DNA from: Hyphomicrobiales bacterium
GTDB lineage: Bacteria > Pseudomonadota > Alphaproteobacteria > Rhizobiales > Xanthobacteraceae
Assembly: GCA_017305555.1 (NCBI GenBank)
Contig: JAFKKM010000017.1
Span: forward strand, 1 to 64,000
Reading direction: 5' to 3'
Length of the DNA stretch: 64,000 bases
Shown: positions 51,641 to 60,630 of the stretch, piece after piece
Numbering within the stretch: the stretch's first letter is position 1
How the letters are laid out: each line of letters opens with the position of its first letter
Notes under the pieces: model-generated
Databases searched by the model: none
What the model was told of the DNA's origin: nothing
What the model saw: the letters and a program-made list of their open reading frames with translations, nothing else
Translations under genes and position numbers: made by a program

Positions 51641-52621
51641 ATGAAGGCTGCGCTGTGTAAAGAATGGGGACCGCCGGAAGGACTGCGCGTCGAGGACGTA
51701 GCGTCGCCGACGCCAGGCCCCGGTGAAGTTCTGGTCGAGGTTCACGCGGCCGGCGTCAACTTTCCCGATACGCTGATCATCCAGAAGAAATATCAATTCC
51801 AACCCGAACTGCCGTTCTCGCCCGGCGGCGAGGTTGCCGGAATCATCAAAGCCGTTGGCGACGGCGTTACGCGTTGCCAGGTCGGCGACCGCATCGTCGG
51901 GGGCGCGACGTGGGGCGGCTTCGCGCAAGAAGCGATCATCAAGGCAGATCGAATCGTTCCCATTCCCGATGGGATGAACTTCGCGACCGCCTCAGCCTAC
52001 GTATTGGCCTATGGCACCAGCCTGCACGCCCTTAAGGATCGCGCTCTTCTGCGGGCCGGAGAAACGTTGCTTGTGCTCGGCGCAGCGGGCGGTGTCGGGA
52101 TGGCCGCCGTCGAGATCGGCAAGGCTATGCGCGCGCGCGTCATCGCGGCGGCATCCAGCGAAGACAAGCTGGCATTCTGCCGCTCGAAAGGCGCGGATGA
52201 CACCATCAACTATGCATCCGAGGATTTGCGTGAGCGGATCAAAACGCTGACGGGCGGCGCCGGCCCCGACGTCATCTACGACCCGGTGGGCGGCAGTTAC
52301 ACGGAAGCAGCCTTTCGTTCGATCGGTTGGGGAGGTCGGCACCTTGTGGTCGGTTTCGCCGATGGTCAGGTGCCAAAGTTGCCACTTAACTTGCCGCTGC
52401 TGAAAGGTGCGTCGATCGTCGGCGTCTTTCTCGGCGCATTCCTGCGGCGAGATCCGGAAACGACCCGCGAGCATTTGCGTGACCTTATCGCCCTGTATGA
52501 ATCAGGACAGGTCAAGCCAACCGTCGTTGAAACCTACCGTCTCGAAGATACCTCACTCGCCCTGCGCGCCATCATGGAGCGGCGCGTCAAAGGAAAGATC
52601 GTCATTTTGCCGCGCGAATAG
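51641..52621 (+). CDS. NADPH:quinone oxidoreductase-type MDR enzyme
   Basis: A 326-residue zinc-independent medium-chain dehydrogenase/reductase: GEVLVEVHAAGVNFPDTLIIQKKYQ, SPGGEVAGIIKAVGDGV, then the nucleotide-binding LVLGAAGGVGMAAVEIGKAMRARVIAAAS and GAGPDVIYDPVGG, ending VKGKIVILP. It lacks the catalytic zinc Cys/His set of alcohol dehydrogenases. Start ATG 51641 (MKAALCKEWGPPEG) fits the family; the frame opens at 51599. Relatives reduce quinones or enoyl-CoA-like C=C bonds. It is divergent from the IclR gene and likely under the same control. Confidence 0.91.
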   Translation: MKAALCKEWGPPEGLRVEDVASPTPGPGEVLVEVHAAGVNFPDTLIIQKKYQFQPELPFSPGGEVAGIIKAVGDGVTRCQVGDRIVGGATWGGFAQEAIIKADRIVPIPDGMNFATASAYVLAYGTSLHALKDRALLRAGETLLVLGAAGGVGMAAVEIGKAMRARVIAAASSEDKLAFCRSKGADDTINYASEDLRERIKTLTGGAGPDVIYDPVGGSYTEAAFRSIGWGGRHLVVGFADGQVPKLPLNLPLLKGASIVGVFLGAFLRRDPETTREHLRDLIALYESGQVKPTVVETYRLEDTSLALRAIMERRVKGKIVILPRE

Positions 52622-52645
52622 TCGCGACACCAACCCGGTTCTTTC

Positions 52646-53656
52646 ATGGTGGTGACAACAATGCAAAGCCGGATCAACGAGGAAATCTCCTTTCGGAAGC
52701 TCGAGATCTTTCTTGCTTATATGCGTGAGGGAAACCTGACGACTGCGGCGGAATCACTCGACATCAGCACGGTCAGTGTCCATCGTGCTATTCATTCCCT
52801 CCAGGACGGTTTGCGCTGCCTGCTGTTTCGACACGAAGGGCGCAATCTGATCCCGACCGATGCCGCACACGTTCTTGAAAATGTTGCGAAGGACGTTATC
52901 GAGCGAATGGAACGCGGTGTCCGTATCGCACGCGAAGCGGGCGGCTATTCGTCCGACCGCCTGAAGATCGGATCGCTATATTCGCTCACCGGCCACCTGC
53001 TGCCGGAATTAATCAAGGCAATGAGCCTTCGTAAGCCCGACGTTCAATGCGAACTGGTTCTTGGACGATCGAAGCAAGACTTGCTGCCAAAACTTAAGGA
53101 AGGAGGATTGGACGCGGTGTTCGCGGAGATCACACCGTCCGACTCGGAACTCATCTGCATTCCGATCTTTGACGATCCGGTCTACTTTGCTGCGCCCGTT
53201 AACTCACCTTACGCTCAGTGCGACAAGGTCGACCTGGAACAGTGCGCGGGTGAACGAATCGTAACTCTCACCGACGGCCTTTTTACCGCGCCGCGCCTTC
53301 AAACCGCCTTCCCCTACTTTTCTCCGACCTTCGTTATGGAAGTCGTCGACATCTTCACCTTGATGAATCTTGTCGCCAGTGGCGTCGCCTATGCGTTGGC
53401 GCCCGGACGCATTCGTAAAATGTACGAGCACAAGGTCGACTTCATCCCGCTGGCCGATCATCAACAGGTCCTGCAAACGATCGGCCTTTCCTTTGCCAAA
53501 TCGCGCGAGCGCGACCCCAACCTGCTCGCGCTGTCGTCAATCGTGCGGGTTTACATGCGACAAACGGGGTACCCCGCCTGCGGCGGTCTTGTCGACCTGA
53601 ATCGGTCACGTCGCGCCGTCACCAAAAGACGGTCTCAGATGGCTGCGTCGAACTGA
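52646..53656 (+). CDS. LysR family regulator, MdcR-like
   Basis: A 336-residue LTTR that resembles the malonate decarboxylase regulator MdcR: INEEISFRKLEIFLAYMREGNLTTAAESLDISTVSVHRAIHSLQDGLRCLLFRHEGRNLIPT at the N-terminus and VDIFTLMNLVASGVAYALAPGRIRKMYE later. It extends about 25 basic residues beyond the usual end. No mdc genes are nearby, so it may respond to malonate or malonic semialdehyde-like products of neighbouring pathways. The start is uncertain between ATG 52646 and ATG 52661. It follows the oxidoreductase by 25 bases and converges on the Liv operon. Confidence 0.88.
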   Translation: MVVTTMQSRINEEISFRKLEIFLAYMREGNLTTAAESLDISTVSVHRAIHSLQDGLRCLLFRHEGRNLIPTDAAHVLENVAKDVIERMERGVRIAREAGGYSSDRLKIGSLYSLTGHLLPELIKAMSLRKPDVQCELVLGRSKQDLLPKLKEGGLDAVFAEITPSDSELICIPIFDDPVYFAAPVNSPYAQCDKVDLEQCAGERIVTLTDGLFTAPRLQTAFPYFSPTFVMEVVDIFTLMNLVASGVAYALAPGRIRKMYEHKVDFIPLADHQQVLQTIGLSFAKSRERDPNLLALSSIVRVYMRQTGYPACGGLVDLNRSRRAVTKRRSQMAASN

Positions 53657-53710
53657 CCTTCGCGACGAAGCTCCGCGCATCGATGGTTCATTCAAAACAA
53701 CACGCGCGGG

Positions 53711-54406
53711 CTATACCTCAAGCCAATCCCGACGAACCTTTGAATTTCCTTTTAGTTCGGCGGGCGATCCTTCGAACACGATACGTCCATGCCCCATGAC
53801 GTAGACGCGATGCGAAATCTGCATCGCGATAGAGAGCTTCTGCTCGACCAGCAGAATAGCAACACCGCGCTGGGAGATATGAGATATCAGATCGCCCACC
53901 TGCTTAACGATCAACGGCGCAAGACCTTCGGTCGGCTCATCGATCATAACCAGTTCCGGATCGCCCATCAGCGTCCGGCACGTCGTCAACATCTGCTTTT
54001 CCCCGCCGGAGAGAACGCCCGCCGGCGTATCCGCGCGCGTGGCAAGATTGGGAAACATATCCAGCATGTCGTCCAGGCGCCATCGCCCCGGCTTTCTCGA
54101 ATCCTTTATTCCGAGAACGAGATTCTGGCGTACCGTCAGCGTCGGAAAGATATCGCGATTTTCCGGTACGTAACCCAACCCAAGTTGAGCAATGCGATGA
54201 CTGGGCAGTCCGGCTATATCCCGTCCTTTGAAGACAATGCTGCCATGCGGAGCAACCTCACCCATAATCGCCTTAACGGTTGTCGAACGGCCGACTCCGT
54301 TACGTCCGACAAGGCTGACGACCTCGCCTGCGCCAATACGCATGTCGACGCCTTGCAGAATATGGCTCTTCCCGTAGAAGGCATGGAGGTTCTGAACCTC
54401 AAGCAT
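53711..54406 (-). CDS. livF: Branched-chain amino acid-type ABC transporter ATPase LivF
   Basis: A 231-residue ATPase: Walker A reads GRNGVGRST, in which the usual Lys of GKST is Arg, then VLSGGEKQMLTTCRTL signature, Walker B LVMIDEPTEGL and VEQKL. Relatives in the Liv group often have GRNGVGKTT; the Lys-to-Arg change is unusual and might slow ATP hydrolysis. Start ATG 54406 (MLEVQNLHAFYG) overlaps the livG end. Last gene of the long leftward operon. Confidence 0.92.
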   Translation of the reverse strand: MLEVQNLHAFYGKSHILQGVDMRIGAGEVVSLVGRNGVGRSTTVKAIMGEVAPHGSIVFKGRDIAGLPSHRIAQLGLGYVPENRDIFPTLTVRQNLVLGIKDSRKPGRWRLDDMLDMFPNLATRADTPAGVLSGGEKQMLTTCRTLMGDPELVMIDEPTEGLAPLIVKQVGDLISHISQRGVAILLVEQKLSIAMQISHRVYVMGHGRIVFEGSPAELKGNSKVRRDWLEV

Positions 54407-55154
54407 CGACCGCCTCCTGACCGAGATAGGCTTCTTTGACGCGCGGGTCGTTTCGAATTTCAGCCGGCGTTCCGGAGGCGATGATCTCACCGTATACGAG
54501 CACCGAGATGCGGTCAGCGAGGCCGAAAACCACGTTCATGTCGTGCTCGACGATGACAAGCGTGCGCTCCTCGGTCAGCCGTTTGATTAAAGCCATGGCG
54601 CGATCGGTTTCGGCGCGGCTCATTCCTGCCGTGGGCTCATCAAGAATGATCACGTCGGAGCCCCCGGCAACGGTGATGCCGATTTCCAAGGCGCGTTGCT
54701 CCGCATACGGCAGCAATCCGGCAATCACGTCGCGCCTCGCGGCGAGGTGAATGTCTTCAAGAATGCGGATCGTGCGCTCGTTAACGTCTTGGAGATCGTC
54801 CATGCTCTTCCAAAACGCATAGCGCTGACCGCTTGCCCACAACACGGCACAGCGCACATTGTCCCATACCGTCATGCGGGCGAAGACATTCGTGAGCTGA
54901 AAGCTGCGCGACAGGCCACGCCGATTGATCTCGAATGGAGGCAGGCCGGATACGACCTGACCGTTCAACAATACATCGCCCGATGTCGGGGCGAGATAAC
55001 CGCTAATGAGATTGAAGGTTGTTGACTTGCCTGCTCCGTTGGGGCCGATCACCGCATGCCGCTCTCCTTTCTCGATGCGGAGGTTGAGATTGCGGATGAT
55101 TTCGACATTGCCGAAGCTCTTGTTGACAGCGCGAACTTCAATAGCCGGAATCAT
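54399..55154 (-). CDS. livG: Branched-chain amino acid-type ABC transporter ATPase LivG
   Basis: A 251-residue ATPase: Walker A GPNGAGKST, LivG-type insertion (SGLPPFEINRRGLSRSFQLTNVFARMTVWDNVRCAV), LPYAEQRALEIGITVAGGSDVIILDEPTAGM with the Walker B Asp-Glu, and EHDMNVVFGLADRI. Start ATG 55154 forms an ATGA overlap with livM; the frame is open 40 codons upstream without homology. Confidence 0.93.
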   Translation of the reverse strand: MIPAIEVRAVNKSFGNVEIIRNLNLRIEKGERHAVIGPNGAGKSTTFNLISGYLAPTSGDVLLNGQVVSGLPPFEINRRGLSRSFQLTNVFARMTVWDNVRCAVLWASGQRYAFWKSMDDLQDVNERTIRILEDIHLAARRDVIAGLLPYAEQRALEIGITVAGGSDVIILDEPTAGMSRAETDRAMALIKRLTEERTLVIVEHDMNVVFGLADRISVLVYGEIIASGTPAEIRNDPRVKEAYLGQEAVDA

Positions 55155-56452
55155 GACGGAATCCCGCGTTCGGAAGCAATCGTTCTGGCATCGTCCCACG
55201 CACGCGTCACGCCGCGCCATGTCAAGCGACCAACGAAATATCCGATCAGCATCAGGAGCCCCGCGACGATCCACGTCATCGGGCTGCTCGCGTCAAAAGA
55301 CACGCCGAAAGCCTTGATCCGCGGGTCTTCATTCGCATTGACCGTATGATGAACGATCGTTTCAACGGCCAGGACAAATCCGCCGACCAGCATAAGCGTC
55401 GGAACCGCCGCAATGGCGTAAGTTCTCAGAATCCTGCCAAGCCCACCAACGCGAAACGGCATCCGATGCATCAGCAGCGTACCGCCGATCCCTCCGGGGG
55501 CATATCTCACGACGAGGATGAACAAGAGACCGAAGTAAAGTTGCCACACACTCGTATAGTCGCTCAGCGATAACGACAGATACACAAAGAAAATGGCACC
55601 GACGATCGGGCCGGCAAAAATGCTGGTTCCACCTATATAGGTCGAGAAAATGACTGCACCCGATTTCACCCAGCCAAGGTCCGTGAAGTTGGCGCTCTCG
55701 AAGCTGATCGCCGCAAGGGCTCCCGCAATCCCGGCAAACAATCCAGCGAAACAGAAGGCAAGATAGCGCACGATATGCGGATCGTAGCCGACAAACTGAA
55801 CTCGCTCGGGATTATCGCGTACTGCATTGCATATCTTTCCGAGCGGAGTACGGGTCAAGGCGTACATCGCAAGCGCCGAAACAAAGACCCAGAACGCGAC
55901 CAGATAGTAGACTTGCACCTGAGGCCCGAAGTGCCATCCGAACCAAGCCGGCAGCTTAGTCCGATTGGTACTGATGCCATCTTCCCCGCCAAAAAAGTCG
56001 GTGAGAATGAGCGCCAGCGCGACGGCCAACTCAGCGACGCCCAGTGAGATCATCGAGAAGACAGTTCCCGCTCGACGTGTCGATATCCATCCCGTCAGAA
56101 TCGCCAGCAACAGACCCGCCACGCCACCGATCAACGGAACAAGTGGCAATGGCACCGGGAGTCCGTATTGCGGGATCAGATTCATGGTGTGGACAGCGAA
56201 GAACGCGCCAATTCCGTAGTACACCGCGTGACCGAACGACAACAGGCCGGTCTGGCCGAGCAGAATGTTGTATGACAACGCGAATATGATGGCCGTGCCG
56301 ACCAAGCTGAACGTCGTCAGCGAGCTGGCCGACGTGAAGATGCTTGGAAACGCCGCGAGAAGCACGGCGACCATGCCCCAAGCCGCATAGAAACGCAGGC
56401 GCGCCCCCGGAACGGCGCGTGACATTGGTGCCGACGATACGAGTTCGGTCAT
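55151..56452 (-). CDS. livM: Branched-chain amino acid-type ABC permease LivM (extended)
   Basis: A 433-residue permease, about 100 residues longer than the LivM at 34040. Family blocks YNILLGQTGLLSFGHAVYYGIGAF, SLGVAELAVALALI and YLSLSLSDYTSVWQLYFGLLFILVVRYAPGGIGG are followed by an extra C-terminal part with two more hydrophobic segments (AVPTLMLVGGFVLAVETIV, PMTWIVAGLLMLIGYFVG). Starts at ATG 56452, overlapping the livH stop (ATGA). Confidence 0.92.
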   Translation of the reverse strand: MTELVSSAPMSRAVPGARLRFYAAWGMVAVLLAAFPSIFTSASSLTTFSLVGTAIIFALSYNILLGQTGLLSFGHAVYYGIGAFFAVHTMNLIPQYGLPVPLPLVPLIGGVAGLLLAILTGWISTRRAGTVFSMISLGVAELAVALALILTDFFGGEDGISTNRTKLPAWFGWHFGPQVQVYYLVAFWVFVSALAMYALTRTPLGKICNAVRDNPERVQFVGYDPHIVRYLAFCFAGLFAGIAGALAAISFESANFTDLGWVKSGAVIFSTYIGGTSIFAGPIVGAIFFVYLSLSLSDYTSVWQLYFGLLFILVVRYAPGGIGGTLLMHRMPFRVGGLGRILRTYAIAAVPTLMLVGGFVLAVETIVHHTVNANEDPRIKAFGVSFDASSPMTWIVAGLLMLIGYFVGRLTWRGVTRAWDDARTIASERGIPS

Positions 56453-57396
56453 GTTTCACGCGTCCCAAACAAGCCCATGGGGCGGAGGATCAGAACCAAG
56501 ATCAACAGAGCGTAGGGAATGATGGGAGCGACCTGCGCGATAGTCACCGTCCAGATATTCCGAATGAGGAATTGCGGCGCGTCCGGACTCAATGGACCAA
56601 ACAAACTTGCGAGCGAGCCGTCCAACGACACCGCGAATGTCTGAATGAGCCCAATCAGCAAGGATGCGACGAATGCTCCGGCCAATGAACCAAGGCCGCC
56701 CACCACGATGATCACGAACAGCAAAGCGATCAGCGATGCGGCCATGTTGGACTGGGTTTGCAGAATAGGCCCCGCAATCACGCCCGCGAGAGCCGCCAGA
56801 CCGATCCCGACGCCGAACACCAGGGTAAAAACCAGCCCGACGTTATGGCCGAGATGAGCAACCATTTGCGGATGCGTCAGTGAGGCCTGAACGACCAAAC
56901 CGATCCGCGACCTTTTGATCACAATGAGAAGCGCAACAAAAATCGCGACGGAAATCGCGAACATGAAGACCTTGTAGGATGGATAGTTCGTCGAGAATAT
57001 CGAGAACGCGGGAAAGTCCAACGACGGCGGCCCGCGATAATCTACCGGGTCCTTTCCCCAGACGATCTGAACGACCTCCTCGATGACATAAGCAAGTCCG
57101 AACGTGAAAAGAAGTTCGGCGACATGACCGGAGCGATGAATATCTCGCAGCGCAAAGCGTTCCACGGCCGCCCCAATCAATCCCACGATGATCGGCGCGA
57201 GAAGCAATGCCCACCAGAATCCGAACCACTTACTGATCTGAAAGCCGAAGAACGCACCCAGCATATAGAAGCCGGCATGAGCAAAATTAAGAACGCCGAG
57301 CATGCTGAAGACCACCGTAAGGCCGCTTGCCATCAGAAACAGCAAGAGACCGTAAAGGACGCCGTTCAGCGCAGAAATAATGACGAGTTCGAGCAT
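56449..57396 (-). CDS. livH: Branched-chain amino acid-type ABC permease LivH
   Basis: A 315-residue permease: ISALNGVLYGLLLFLMASGLTVVFSMLGVLNFAHAGFYMLGAFFGFQ at the N-terminus, then several membrane segments, VVQASLTHPQMVAHLGHNVGLVF (ATPase-contact loop) and VVGGLGSLAGAFVASLLIGL. It follows the binding-protein gene after 75 bases that contain a strong hairpin. Confidence 0.93.
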   Translation of the reverse strand: MLELVIISALNGVLYGLLLFLMASGLTVVFSMLGVLNFAHAGFYMLGAFFGFQISKWFGFWWALLLAPIIVGLIGAAVERFALRDIHRSGHVAELLFTFGLAYVIEEVVQIVWGKDPVDYRGPPSLDFPAFSIFSTNYPSYKVFMFAISVAIFVALLIVIKRSRIGLVVQASLTHPQMVAHLGHNVGLVFTLVFGVGIGLAALAGVIAGPILQTQSNMAASLIALLFVIIVVGGLGSLAGAFVASLLIGLIQTFAVSLDGSLASLFGPLSPDAPQFLIRNIWTVTIAQVAPIIPYALLILVLILRPMGLFGTRET

Positions 57397-57423
57397 GGCC
57401 CCTCGTTCGAGCTGTCAGGTGAC

Positions 57424-57457
57424 GCGGCCGGTGAGCTTCAAATCTCCCGCCGGCCGC
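57424..57457 (-). terminator. Intercistronic hairpin between the binding-protein and livH genes
   Basis: GCGGCCGG (57424-57431) and CCGGCCGC (57450-57457) form a perfect 8-bp GC stem around an 18-base loop, with no T-run. It lies just after the binding-protein stop and inside the operon. Such hairpins often protect the upstream mRNA or partly stop transcription, so that receptor is made in excess of permease. Confidence 0.5.
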
Positions 57458-57471
57458 TGGGAACCACGCGC

Positions 57472-58716
57472 TTACTGCGGGCGGGTCATTTTGCAGGAGG
57501 TTTTTGTGAGAGTGTCCTTGGCCTCGATCTTCGCGACTACGGTATTTCCCCAACCCGTCCCTTCCTCGTCGAACGGTTCGCTCGCCTTCAGTTCACCGAA
57601 TGAGGCGACGTAGAGCGGCTGGAAGAATTGATGATCCTCCTTCCGCATCATCCCCTTGCCGCCATCGAAGACATCGATCTCCATATTCTCCAGGGCAAGA
57701 GCGATCTTGATGGGATCGAATGATTTGGCTTTCTCCGCCGCCGCGACAAACATCTTGATTTCGTTTACTTGACGAGGAGCAAACAACACAAAATCCTCGC
57801 CGTACTTGGCCCGCCACCGCTTCTCGAACTCGCGCGATGGAGCGTAGTCCACATTGGCGATTCCTTCGGTAACCCCAAACACCTTATGATTGAGATTAAC
57901 CTGCTTCAGCGATATCGGAATTCCGGCCGTCGCCACGCCATAATACGTATACCAGTTGACATCTAATCCCGAGGAGCCCGCTGCCTTCAGCAGCAGCGCC
58001 AGATCCTGACCCCAGTTGCCGGAGATAACTGCGTCTGCTCCAGAGGCGCGGATCTTGGCCACATAAGGGGAAAAGTCGGTCACCTTGAGCATCGGATGAA
58101 GCTCATCACCAACAATCTTGATATCCGGGCGCTTCGCCGCGAGCATCTCTCTTGCAGCGGCGCGTACGGACTTCCCATAGGAATAGTCCTGGTTGATCAG
58201 ATAGATTTTTTTGATCGACGGATTCGCTTTGATGTAGTTGGTGATAGCCTCCATCTTGACGTCAGAATTTGCATCCCATGCAAAATGCCAGAAATTGCAT
58301 TTAGCGTTGGTCAAGACCGGATCGATCGAGGAATAGTTAAAGTAAAGCACCTCCTGTCCAGGGTTGCGCTCATTGTGTTTGAGCACAAATTCCGTCAACG
58401 CAACCGCGACCGATGAACCATTCCCCTGAGTGATGAACCGGATGCCGGAATCAATCGCTTTCTGAGCCTGGATCACGCTTTCCTGCGCGTTTGTCTTGTT
58501 GTCGAATGGAACGATTTCAAGTTTCTTCCCAAGGATGCCGCCCTTAGCATTCACATCTTCCGCCAGAAACTGAAACGCTTTCAGGCGCGCAACACCAACG
58601 CTCGCACCACCACCAGACAGGGTATCGATGTAGGCTATCCTCACCGACTCCTGCGCCATGGCAAATCCGCTGAGCGGCATCAACATCAATAGAAATGCAA
58701 GCGCAATCTTACCCAC
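57472..58716 (-). CDS. ABC transporter substrate-binding protein, Liv type
   Basis: A 414-residue periplasmic protein with signal peptide (GKIALAFLLMLMPLSGFAMA, cleavage near 21) and SVRIAYIDTLSGGGASVGVARLKAFQFLAEDVNAKGGILGKKLEIVPFDNK, the first lobe of the type I fold. The start is GTG 58716, with GGGAGGG upstream. It is the dedicated receptor of the LivHMGF set downstream and differs from the other binding proteins of the window. Confidence 0.93.
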   Translation of the reverse strand: MGKIALAFLLMLMPLSGFAMAQESVRIAYIDTLSGGGASVGVARLKAFQFLAEDVNAKGGILGKKLEIVPFDNKTNAQESVIQAQKAIDSGIRFITQGNGSSVAVALTEFVLKHNERNPGQEVLYFNYSSIDPVLTNAKCNFWHFAWDANSDVKMEAITNYIKANPSIKKIYLINQDYSYGKSVRAAAREMLAAKRPDIKIVGDELHPMLKVTDFSPYVAKIRASGADAVISGNWGQDLALLLKAAGSSGLDVNWYTYYGVATAGIPISLKQVNLNHKVFGVTEGIANVDYAPSREFEKRWRAKYGEDFVLFAPRQVNEIKMFVAAAEKAKSFDPIKIALALENMEIDVFDGGKGMMRKEDHQFFQPLYVASFGELKASEPFDEEGTGWGNTVVAKIEAKDTLTKTSCKMTRPQ

Positions 58717-58806
58717 CTAGTCCCTCCCGCTTCCTGTTGTTGTTAGACAAATGAAGAACGTCGTCAGATCACCGTGTCCCGTGAGCCGGCGTCTCGTTCA
58801 GACCGA

Positions 58807-59214
58807 TCAAGCCTGCATGTCATCCTTTTCGAGACACACAACAGCTTCGATTTCGACCATCATGCGAGGGTCAATCAGCCGCGAAACCTGAACGAGCGTG
58901 CATGCCGGGCGATCGACGAAGAATGGGCTACGCACATCGCGCGTTCCTTCATTGAAGGCGTCGATATCGGTCGTGAAGATGGTATACTTGACGACATCCC
59001 CGAAAGTTGCGCCGGCCGCTCCGAGAATATCTTTCAAGTTGGCAAAGCACTGCGCGACCTGGGCACGGATATCACCAACGCCAACGATCTCACCATCGGC
59101 GTCGCGTGCGGTAATTCCAGCGGTGTGCAGCATTCGTTCGGAAGATACGACGCCAAGCGAAAAGAATACTTTCTTTTCGAATCCCCTGCCTAACTCCAGT
59201 GGCTTGCGCGTCAT
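58807..59214 (-). CDS. RidA/YjgF family protein (catalytic Arg replaced by Cys)
   Basis: A 135-residue RidA-fold protein: MLHTAGITARDADGEIVGVGDIRAQVAQCFANLKDILGAAGATFGDVVKYTIFTTDIDAF, RPACTLVQVSRL and MMVEIEAVVCLE. The PPAR-type motif reads RPAC, so the usual Arg is a Cys. GGGGAGGAG precedes ATG 59214. It lies between the Fe-S protein gene (59280) and the binding-protein gene. Confidence 0.91.
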   Translation of the reverse strand: MTRKPLELGRGFEKKVFFSLGVVSSERMLHTAGITARDADGEIVGVGDIRAQVAQCFANLKDILGAAGATFGDVVKYTIFTTDIDAFNEGTRDVRSPFFVDRPACTLVQVSRLIDPRMMVEIEAVVCLEKDDMQA

Positions 59215-59279
59215 AGCTCCTCCCCGAGCGATCTTTCGCGCGTCGCTTGAGCGACGCATCATTGTAAATTGGCTGCCGT

Positions 59280-60602
59280 TCAGGTTTTCGGCGCAAAGCT
59301 GCAAAGACCTCCGCGGAACTCAGCGGAGGTGAATACCTCCGGCAACACCGCGGCAAGCTCGTCCGGATCCATATTGATGCCATTTGCTTTCAGAAGCGGG
59401 CCTGCCTGGCGCACCATCTCGCGCCAGTCCTCGATCAATCGGAACTGTTCGACGGTGTCTTTGCAGGGCTCTTCTCCAAGGGCAAGCACAAGCAACTCCG
59501 TGAAATTAACAACGGAGAAATCATGCTTGTGCCCATCCGCCGCAAGCTGCAAATGACAGGCATGAAACAACGAAACCAGAGCATCGACGTCGTCGGATTT
59601 GCTGGCTGCAATTGTCTGAGCCCTGACATGAGCTTTCAGCTCCGGAGATTTATTGGAGCCCGATGCACCACACATGTAACCGGGTTCCTCAATAACGTCG
59701 ACAATCTCCAGTCCCGGAATTCGACGCAACAGCCGCACGACGTTGTCGCCAATATCGGACATGCCACGGTGGGTATGGACCAGAACGCGCTTGTTCACAG
59801 GCGTTTTGAAACGCGCTGCAAGCTGGTCCTCGTGCTCCATGAGAAACTTGGTGATGTGGTGAAAATCGAAACTGACCTCGCGATAGCCCTTGATCGTTTC
59901 ACCGAGATGCAGTTGGCATGACGGACACCAACTGAGCACCTTGTCCGGCTTGTAACCGCCGAACCTGCTGAGCGTTTGCTCCGAAACCCGACCGCCCTTC
60001 TTGACGTCGCCTTCCCATTTGCTCTGAATAATGCCGCAACATGATGACGGCCCGCCGAGCACCTCGTAGTTGATATCCAACACATCAAGCATGGTCATGA
60101 CGTTGAACAGGACATGTGGCGTTCGGATAGGATTGCATCCGGTATAGAAAACCACATCCACATCACGCACCGGCGGAGGGCGCAACAAGCGCCCGACGTC
60201 TTCCGGAATGAGCTGCATCGATACCATGATGCGGATCGCGCGCGACATTTTGCGGAACGTATCGGGCGTACCGTGCTCGACGCTGGCGATCTTCGAACTC
60301 GCCAACATCAACATTTGCCGAGGATTGATATGTTCCGGGCAGGCCGGGATGCAGTCGCCGCAACCATTGCATTGCTTGGCCCAGGTATCTGACGCCGAAT
60401 TCATCGGCGTAGACGCGCTCATGAAGTCAAGCACACCGCCAACCACGCTTTTGGGATCCGCATCGGCTAATCCGGGCGCGAACGGAACGACCGGGCAGAC
60501 TTCGACGCAACGTCCGCATCGTGTGCAGGCATCGAGAATGCCTTCCCATGTCTGCCCAACAAACTGGTCCAGTGAAGGAGCAGCATCAGTCACCTGAGCC
60601 AT
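59280..60602 (-). CDS. HdrD/GlcF-like Fe-S protein with two CCG domains
   Basis: A 440-residue cytoplasmic protein. Two 4Fe-4S ferredoxin motifs come first (CTRCGRCVEVCP and CNGCGDCIPACP, about 25-100), followed by two CCG domains, the cluster-binding repeats of heterodisulfide reductase HdrB/HdrD and glycolate oxidase GlcF. The first CCG domain is canonical (YTGCNPIRTP, GGPSSCCGI, WCPSCQLHLG). The second has VHTHRGMSD, GYMCGASG and HACHLQL, so several Cys ligands are missing. Start ATG 60602 has GGAG six bases upstream. The ferredoxin and ferredoxin-NADP reductase genes just upstream suggest it passes electrons to or from that pair; no flavoprotein partner (GlcD- or HdrA-like) is seen. Confidence 0.87.
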   Translation of the reverse strand: MAQVTDAAPSLDQFVGQTWEGILDACTRCGRCVEVCPVVPFAPGLADADPKSVVGGVLDFMSASTPMNSASDTWAKQCNGCGDCIPACPEHINPRQMLMLASSKIASVEHGTPDTFRKMSRAIRIMVSMQLIPEDVGRLLRPPPVRDVDVVFYTGCNPIRTPHVLFNVMTMLDVLDINYEVLGGPSSCCGIIQSKWEGDVKKGGRVSEQTLSRFGGYKPDKVLSWCPSCQLHLGETIKGYREVSFDFHHITKFLMEHEDQLAARFKTPVNKRVLVHTHRGMSDIGDNVVRLLRRIPGLEIVDVIEEPGYMCGASGSNKSPELKAHVRAQTIAASKSDDVDALVSLFHACHLQLAADGHKHDFSVVNFTELLVLALGEEPCKDTVEQFRLIEDWREMVRQAGPLLKANGINMDPDELAAVLPEVFTSAEFRGGLCSFAPKT

Positions 60603-60630
60603 CTTAAACTCCATTCCTACATGCGATGCT

